A DNA stretch of 64,000 nucleotides, taken from Halopelagius inordinatus (GTDB lineage Archaea; Halobacteriota; Halobacteria; Halobacteriales; Haloferacaceae). Under the pieces are notes generated by a model. The model ran no database searches and had not been told where the DNA came from. It saw nothing but the letters and a program-made list of their open reading frames with translations. Below, one piece after another: positions 59,549 to 64,000 of this stretch. Both the position numbers and the translations under genes were made by a program. Each line of letters opens with the position of its first letter. The stretch's first letter is position 1. The stretch is from the NCBI RefSeq assembly GCF_900113245.1, contig NZ_FOOQ01000005.1:62001-126000 (forward strand), written 5' to 3'.

Positions 59549-60001
59549 TCAGCGGGTCGCGTCGGACGTGGTCTCTCGAATCGCGGTCGCCAACTCGTCG
59601 GGGCGCTGGCTCCCGACCAGCAGATCGCGGTCGCCGGGTCGAGTCAGGAGTACGCCGCGCGAGCCGCTAACGTTGTACGCGATTGCGTCCGGTCGCCAGC
59701 GGATTCCCCACCCGCCGTACTCGCGGAGCGGTCGATACGTCGTCGCCTCGACGGACCCGACCGCGGTCCAGGGCACTCGTCTGAACGACCGGTGGAGTGG
59801 AGCGAACCTGACGTAGAGTCCGTCGTCGCGGACCTCGGTGACCAACCGAAGCGACCACACGAATCCGCAAACGACCCCGGCGACGACGACGCCGAGCGGT
59901 CCCATCCCAACGACGGAGACGAGACTGACCACGCCCAACAGAGCCCAGAGCGGCCACTGTCGGAACCGTTGTTCTTCGCGGAACGGAACCTCGTAGGACA
60001 T
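59549..60001 (-). CDS. Membrane protein with PH-like domain
   Basis: A 150-aa protein. Two hydrophobic segments near the N-terminus (about 18-55) are followed by a beta-rich region starting EVRDDGLYVRFAPLHRSFRRVPW, ending with RGVLLTRPGDRDLLVGSQRPDELATAI. That ending matches the helix-capped end of bacterial-type PH domains. Its function is unknown; it is probably a small membrane-bound scaffold. It is divergent from the membrane protein at 60121. Confidence 0.7.
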   Translation of the reverse strand: MSYEVPFREEQRFRQWPLWALLGVVSLVSVVGMGPLGVVVAGVVCGFVWSLRLVTEVRDDGLYVRFAPLHRSFRRVPWTAVGSVEATTYRPLREYGGWGIRWRPDAIAYNVSGSRGVLLTRPGDRDLLVGSQRPDELATAIRETTSDATR

Positions 60002-60090
60002 ACCCGTAAATAGGGACGGTGAGATGTAAGCTGTCCGTCTTCCCGGCGACGTCGTCTCGGAGCGTGCGAATCGTCTTCGCCCGTCTGCCG

Positions 60091-60100
60091 TTTAAATAGT
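60091..60100 (+). promoter_or_regulatory. TATA box of the 60121 gene
   Basis: tttaaatagt lies 21-30 nt before ATG 60121. Confidence 0.6.
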
Positions 60101-60120
60101 CTCGGTGGGAATGTGAATCT

Positions 60121-60777
60121 ATGTCGGACCAGTCACAGGTCTCCGAGTCGACGTCGAACGCGCGTCGTCTGGGAGCCCTCGTCAATCACGATTCCGTCAC
60201 CGTCAGGTTCGTTTCGCTCTGGAGCCTCTGCTTTGCTCTGTTTCTCGCTGCGTGGACGGTCTCGTATCTGCTCCTCCCAGAGGGCCTGCTCCGACGTTCG
60301 GGCGGTCCAGGACCGCTCTCGACGACAGCCGATTCGGTCGCGACGGAGTTCCTGTCGATCTTCGCCCGGAATATAGGGTTCTGTCTCGTCGTGGTCGCGG
60401 CGAACACGTTTCGGTCGATTCGGACACCACTCGGGTATCTGGTCGTCCTCGTCACGTGGGTTCAGGGGGCCGTGGTTTGGGGCACGGATTCGCTCGCGAT
60501 CCAGACTGGACGACTCGCTCCCTCGCTATCGGTCGTCCTGAACCGAAGCGGCGTCTACGAACTCACAGCCCTCGTCGCCATCGCAGTCGCAACTCGCGGT
60601 GTCACGGTCTGGCACCAGGCGTCGGGGCCACGGTGGCGCGAAGAGTTCGAACGGGTGCGAGGGCCTCGGGAGTGGACTATCGAGCGTCGGGAAATCCTCG
60701 TCCTCGTCGCAGGACTCGCGTTGCTGGCGCTGGCGAACTATCGAGAGGCCCTGATGATTGTTGCTGCAGCGAGCTAG
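60121..60777 (+). CDS. Integral membrane protein of unknown function
   Basis: A 218-aa protein with about five hydrophobic segments. Its centre, ARNIGFCLVVVAANTFRSIRTPLGYLVVL, recalls SpoIIM-like membrane proteins, but the match is weak and I would not assign the family. It has a hydrophilic N-terminus (about 28 residues) and a C-terminal helix. It has its own promoter and no clear operon partner. Confidence 0.65.
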   Translation: MSDQSQVSESTSNARRLGALVNHDSVTVRFVSLWSLCFALFLAAWTVSYLLLPEGLLRRSGGPGPLSTTADSVATEFLSIFARNIGFCLVVVAANTFRSIRTPLGYLVVLVTWVQGAVVWGTDSLAIQTGRLAPSLSVVLNRSGVYELTALVAIAVATRGVTVWHQASGPRWREEFERVRGPREWTIERREILVLVAGLALLALANYREALMIVAAAS

Positions 60778-61126
60778 AGAACGTGGTCGGCAGGGCGTAA
60801 CTGAGAGACCGAGACGAACCCGCCGGGCGGCTACGTGGGTGCGATTGAACCGGTCGTAAACAGGTGGCTGACGAATAGCCGTGTTTGTCTGAGTCGAGAC
60901 TCTCTTTGGGGTTACAGACCCCGAATCGATCTGCCTGCTATTTTTCGTTTCAAAACTATCGGAGCCCCGATTCGCTCCAATGTGAAGTCGTGCGCCGACC
61001 CACCAACGTGCCAGATGACTGAAATCTGCGTTTTGGGGTCCGAGCGGACAGGGCGGAGTCGCTCGACCGTCTCTTGGATCGGTAGCCACAACGCAGGAAA
61101 AGCAGTCGGTCGTAGTACTGAACGCG
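60778..61126. other. Non-coding gap
   Basis: About 350 nt with mixed composition before the Cys-rich gene. A short GGGGT/ACCCC stem lies around 60915-60930. No coding frame, RNA gene or clear TATA box was recognised. Confidence 0.4.
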
Positions 61127-61465
61127 ATGGCTCAAGTCAACGATCTGCTCGACGATTCGACCCGCGAGTGTATCGACAACTGTCACGAAGCCGTGAAGGC
61201 GTGCGCCCACTGCGCCGACGAGTGCATCGGTAAGGGCGACGAGATGGCCGAGTGCCTCCGACTCTGCCGCGACGTTGTCACGGTCGCCTCGACGTGCGCT
61301 CAGCTCTGTGCGTCGGGCTCGCAGTTCAACGGCGACATCGCCGAGACGTGCGCCGAGGTGTGTGAAGCCTGCGCCGACGAGTGCGAACAGCACGACCACG
61401 ACCACTGCCAGGCCTGTGTCGAGCCCCTCCGCCAGTGTGCGGAGTCCTGCCGCTCGATGGCGTGA
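61127..61465 (+). CDS. Four-helix-bundle copper-storage-like protein (Csp/DUF326)
   Basis: A 112-aa protein with 17 cysteines, arranged as repeated CxxxC and CxxC pairs along predicted helices (ECIDNC, ACAHCADEC, LCRDVV, TCAEVCEACADEC, HCQAC, QCAESC), plus a His-rich DHDHC segment. This pattern is that of copper storage proteins, whose helices line a core of Cu(I)-thiolate sites. There is no signal peptide, so it would be cytosolic. A T-tract terminator follows. No copper chaperone or CopA is seen in the window. Confidence 0.87.
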   Translation: MAQVNDLLDDSTRECIDNCHEAVKACAHCADECIGKGDEMAECLRLCRDVVTVASTCAQLCASGSQFNGDIAETCAEVCEACADECEQHDHDHCQACVEPLRQCAESCRSMA

Positions 61466-61479
61466 GGCCACAGACGCGT

Positions 61480-61503
61480 CGATTATCCGACGTCGACTTT
61501 TTT
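61480..61503 (+). terminator. Terminator of the Cys-rich gene
   Basis: The palindromic cgacgtcgac is followed directly by T6, 15-35 nt after the stop codon: a compact terminator-like structure. Confidence 0.5.
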
Positions 61504-61603
61504 AGTCACTCTCCGACACTCGTCCGATCAACTGCGGATACGACAGTCCGGTCGTCCGCACGTGACCGAACGGCCTAACGTGGTGGGAGTCCTCCCCGTA
61601 CGT

Positions 61604-61876
61604 ATGACAGACGAGACGGACGAGGTTCGCGTGTGGCTCGTCGACCGCGGGTACGACAACCGCGACCTCATCGTCCTCAAATACGCGACCCCCGACGGCA
61701 CGCGACTCTTCCGGCGAGAGCTCGCCGCACAGGCTGTCGATCTGAGCTCCGTCACTGCTGCGAAGGACGTCTCGGCGTCCGATCTCGAAACCGTCGACGA
61801 CTCGGAACTCCGGGAACGATACGAAAAAGAAGTCGCACGAATGACCGCCCAGCACGACCCCGACGATACGATTTGA
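61604..61876 (+). CDS. Conserved-looking hypothetical protein
   Basis: A 90-aa acidic protein starting MTDETDEVRVWLVDRGYD. It has a beta-rich N-terminal half (LIVLKYATPDGTRLFRREL) and a charged C-terminal helix (SELRERYEKEVARM). Codon use is typical, so it is probably a real gene, but I do not recognise its family. A GTG at 61562 would add 14 residues; 61604 gives the better N-terminus. It is convergent with the GalT-like gene. Confidence 0.65.
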   Translation: MTDETDEVRVWLVDRGYDNRDLIVLKYATPDGTRLFRRELAAQAVDLSSVTAAKDVSASDLETVDDSELRERYEKEVARMTAQHDPDDTI

Positions 61877-61995
61877 AAGAGCAACTAACGGTTTCGGGAG
61901 TTCTGTTCGACGCAGATACTGCAATGCTACCGTTGTACGAGTAGGTGCACAGCGAGTTGGCGTTCTCGCGTCGGAGAGAGCGCTCCGACCCGATG

Positions 61996-63006
61996 TCAGA
62001 AGAACTTGTGCGCCTCGTAGCCGTACTCCTCGGGTGGAACGTCGACGACGCCCTCGTCGTGGAGCGAGGTGAAGAACGTCGCGTCGCTCCAGTAGTACTC
62101 GTCGAACACCGACCGCGCGGTGACGTTCAGTACGGGCGGGAGGGCGGGGTTGTCGCGTTCGAGAAAGAGGGCGACGTTGAAACTGTTCAGCCCGCAGGAG
62201 GCGTAGTACGAGAGGACGTTCACGAGTCCGCGCGCGAAGTCGTGGACCACGTCGCCGCTGGGTTCGGGGACGCCCGTGTGTATCTGCGCGGCGACGCCGA
62301 CGAGGTGACGGTGGTGCTTGGGGGCGAACGGCGCGAGCCAGTGGACGTTACCCGTCTCCGCGAGGTAGCGGTCGCCGCCGCGTTCCTCGATGGCGAGTTC
62401 CCCCCAGTAGTTCTCGTCGTGGTCCTCGTAGAAGGCGCGGGCGGCGTCGGCGACGCGACGCTGTTCGTTCGTCCCCCGGTCGTCAACCAACGTCTGCATG
62501 TGCGGGTGGATGAGGCTCGACCCGGCGGGCCGCAGGTAGTTCATGTTGACCGAGGCGAACCGGGCGTCGTCGTCCTGGTCGAACACCTGCCGAACGTACT
62601 CCAGCGCCGCGCAGAGGCCGTCCGAGAACTGCTCGGCGGTGAACTCGTCGATGGGGACGTAGTGGTCCTCGGTGAGGGCGACGACGTTCGAGTACGCGCC
62701 GTAGGGGTTCAGATTCGGGAACGAGGTGGCTTCACCGGTCTTCCCGCGGTCGGTCCCCACCCACTCGGGGTACGTCGGCGTCGACTCCTCGACGGTTCCG
62801 GGGCAGAAGAAACAGCCCTCGCTGTCGAGGACCGCGTCGTCGATTTCGGGGCTGTCGGGGAGGAGGAAGTTGTCGGTGACGACCCGAGCCGTCCGCCCGG
62901 TCAGCGGGTCCATCCTGATTTCCGTCTCCACCGTCGTCTCCGCGAACTCTTCGAGGGGACTGTGGAACGTCGCTTCCTGCACGTCGCGTTCGAACTCGAT
63001 GGGCAT
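61996..63006 (-). CDS. GalT-like nucleotidylyltransferase (HIT superfamily)
   Basis: A 336-aa relative of galactose-1-phosphate uridylyltransferase. It has CFFCPG (Cys65, Cys68, zinc-like), SFPNLNPYGAYSNVVAL, and the catalytic NMNYLRPAGSSLIHPHMQ with His167 and His169. The C-terminal half (HWLAPFAPKHHRHLVG) matches the second HIT-like domain. It transfers a nucleotidyl group between sugar phosphates. The sequence is unlike bacterial GalT in places, so the sugar may differ. A minus-strand TATA-like stretch near 63033-63042 supports ATG 63006. Confidence 0.85.
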   Translation of the reverse strand: MPIEFERDVQEATFHSPLEEFAETTVETEIRMDPLTGRTARVVTDNFLLPDSPEIDDAVLDSEGCFFCPGTVEESTPTYPEWVGTDRGKTGEATSFPNLNPYGAYSNVVALTEDHYVPIDEFTAEQFSDGLCAALEYVRQVFDQDDDARFASVNMNYLRPAGSSLIHPHMQTLVDDRGTNEQRRVADAARAFYEDHDENYWGELAIEERGGDRYLAETGNVHWLAPFAPKHHRHLVGVAAQIHTGVPEPSGDVVHDFARGLVNVLSYYASCGLNSFNVALFLERDNPALPPVLNVTARSVFDEYYWSDATFFTSLHDEGVVDVPPEEYGYEAHKFF

Positions 63007-63094
63007 GGGAGAGGGGTTCGACCGGTCGAGTCAAAAGGATACCTCCGGTCGGTCCGACTGTCTCCGACGGCGGACACCTCACGCGTGCGTTCCG

Positions 63095-63375
63095 TCACTC
63101 GGGGACGTGGGTCGATTCACCAAGTGGTCGGAGTTCCTCAAAATCAGAGTAGTGGTCAGTCATCTCTCGCGGATGGCTTCCATCGTCGTGGTATTCCAAC
63201 CCCGGGAGGTGTGCAACTGCTTCAACAGATGGAAAGACCCACAACTCGGTCGGAACCGGGACACCGTCGCCTACTCTAAAATGTCGAACACCTCGACTGC
63301 TTTGTACTCCTTCTCGTAGCGCTCTTGGAGATGACGGCTGCCGGGTGCTGAACCTTCGTCGGACGCGTTTCTCAC
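63095..63375 (-). pseudogene. Frameshifted small gene remnant
   Basis: Two protein-like blocks lie on the minus strand in different frames. The first runs from GTG 63375 (RNASDEGSAPGSRHLQERYEKEYK to VFDILE, stop at 63271-63273). The second runs from about 63273 to the stop at 63095 (VPTELWVFPSVEAVAHLPG, then HPREMTDHYSDFEELRPLG). Joined, they would give one protein of roughly 93 aa. A frameshift near 63272 is the simplest reading; two tiny genes are an alternative. Third positions are less GC-biased than in neighbours. The family is not recognised. Confidence 0.4.
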
Positions 63376-63452
63376 TGGACGTCGAGAAGCGACTCATCTC
63401 ACTGTCCTGGGCACTGACCACTAAGTCGTCTCCCAGCGTACTTCCAGTATCC

Positions 63453-64000
63453 ATGGCTGTCCCTTCCTCGGCAGACACCGAAAGCTGGTATTCGCGGGGG
63501 CTCAGCCAGATCTACGACCGGGTGGAATCCGATTCAGATGGTCTCTCGAGCGAGCAAGCCGCCTACCGCCTCTCTGAATACGGTCCCAATCGGCTGCCGA
63601 AAGCGAAGCCGGTCACTGTATGGCGGATCTTCTTTCGTCAGTTCAAGAATCCCCTCATCTACATTCTCGCTGTCGCAGCGATCGTCTCGTTCGCCGTCGG
63701 AGAAGTGACCGACGCTGGGTTCATCGCTGCCGTACTGTTGGTCAACGCGCTGGTCGGCGGGACCCAAGAATGGCGTGCAGAGCGCAGTAGCCAGGCACTC
63801 CAGCAACTAATCCGTACTCGCGCGACGGTCATCCGCGATGGGGAGACACGAGACATCGATGGAGAAGAAGTCGTCCCAGGTGATGTCGTCCTCCTCGAAT
63901 CGGGCTACCGCGTTCCCGCAGACATCCGTCTCGTCTCGACACACGGTCTAGAGATCGACGAGTCGGCGCTCACTGGCGAATCAGCTCCCGTCCTGAAAAA
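63453..64000 (+). CDS. P-type cation-transporting ATPase, N-terminal part
   Basis: The first 182 codons of a P-type ATPase, cut by the right window edge. The N-terminal cation-ATPase domain (SEQAAYRLSEYGPNRLP, about 33-49) is followed by two hydrophobic segments, the NALVGGTQEWRAERSSQALQQL linker, and the actuator domain ending in DESALTGES. There is no CxxC heavy-metal domain, so it resembles calcium or sodium/potassium-type (P2) pumps rather than copper exporters. Codon use is lower in GC3, hinting at transfer. The phosphorylation site lies outside the window. Confidence 0.9.
   Translation, partial: MAVPSSADTESWYSRGLSQIYDRVESDSDGLSSEQAAYRLSEYGPNRLPKAKPVTVWRIFFRQFKNPLIYILAVAAIVSFAVGEVTDAGFIAAVLLVNALVGGTQEWRAERSSQALQQLIRTRATVIRDGETRDIDGEEVVPGDVVLLESGYRVPADIRLVSTHGLEIDESALTGESAPVLK

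Noticed and set aside
61127-64000. Copper resistance module made of the Cys-rich protein and the P-type ATPase
   Set aside because: The ATPase N-terminus has a cation-ATPase domain and no CxxC heavy-metal domain, and a GalT-like gene lies between them; no functional link is supported.
1-64000. tRNA, rRNA, CRISPR arrays and replication origin
   Set aside because: I looked for TpsiC-like arms, regularly spaced repeats and origin-type repeats with an orc1/cdc6 gene and saw none. A covariance-model search would be decisive.

Overview
The window is GC-rich archaeal DNA. Proteins are acidic, lipoproteins carry twin-arginine leaders with a Cys lipobox, and many genes are leaderless with an AT-rich TATA element about 22-33 nt before the start codon. 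This points to a haloarchaeon (class Halobacteria); the species cannot be named from this sequence. No rRNA, tRNA, CRISPR array, transposase or replication origin was recognised.

Most of the first 52 kb is a dense sugar-acid and carbohydrate catabolic region. From the left: a CUT1 sugar ABC transporter (partial, 1-2606); two divergent group II chaperonin-like genes arranged tail to tail (2745-6031); a mandelate-racemase-family dehydratase, Gfo/Idh oxidoreductase and SDR set (6732-9895); a UspA protein; a CUT2 ABC transporter with an UlaG-like metallo-hydrolase (10456-14406). Then comes a long minus-strand run (14434-23994): Gfo6-type D-xylose dehydrogenase, SDR, mannonate dehydratase UxuA, LarA-like isomerase, fused LutB-LutA iron-sulfur protein, LutC-like LUD protein, PdxA2-type dehydrogenase and a DUF1537 four-carbon acid sugar kinase.

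From about 24.05 to 30.64 kb lies what looks like an inserted or rearranged block with less GC-biased codon use. It holds a second CUT2 transporter, a VOC protein and an intact cyclase-family hydrolase. It is bounded by broken genes: a truncated cyclase and a metallo-hydrolase C-terminus at the left, and an internally deleted cyclase at the right.

From 30.7 to 51.9 kb follow a second CUT1 transporter, a three-gene UxaA/altronate-dehydratase-type operon whose two large subunits have lost complementary motifs, an SDR, an IclR regulator, a D-2-hydroxyacid dehydrogenase, two FAH-fold proteins, an alpha-ketoglutarate semialdehyde dehydrogenase, a TctCBA transporter, and a class II aldolase, FGGY kinase and hydroxyacid dehydrogenase operon. 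Gfo6 (14434), the racemase-family dehydratase (6732), the XacE-like dehydratase (43670) and the XacF-like dehydrogenase (42087) could together form the known haloarchaeal route from pentoses to alpha-ketoglutarate. UxuA and UxaA proteins would feed hexuronates into 2-keto-3-deoxygluconate.

The last 12 kb is more mixed: amidase, PadR-type regulator, a BCCT transporter preceded by a leaderless 29-codon upstream ORF, class III aminotransferase, CPBP protease, small membrane proteins, a 17-cysteine copper-storage-like protein, a GalT-like protein, a frameshifted small gene and the start of a P-type ATPase cut by the window edge.
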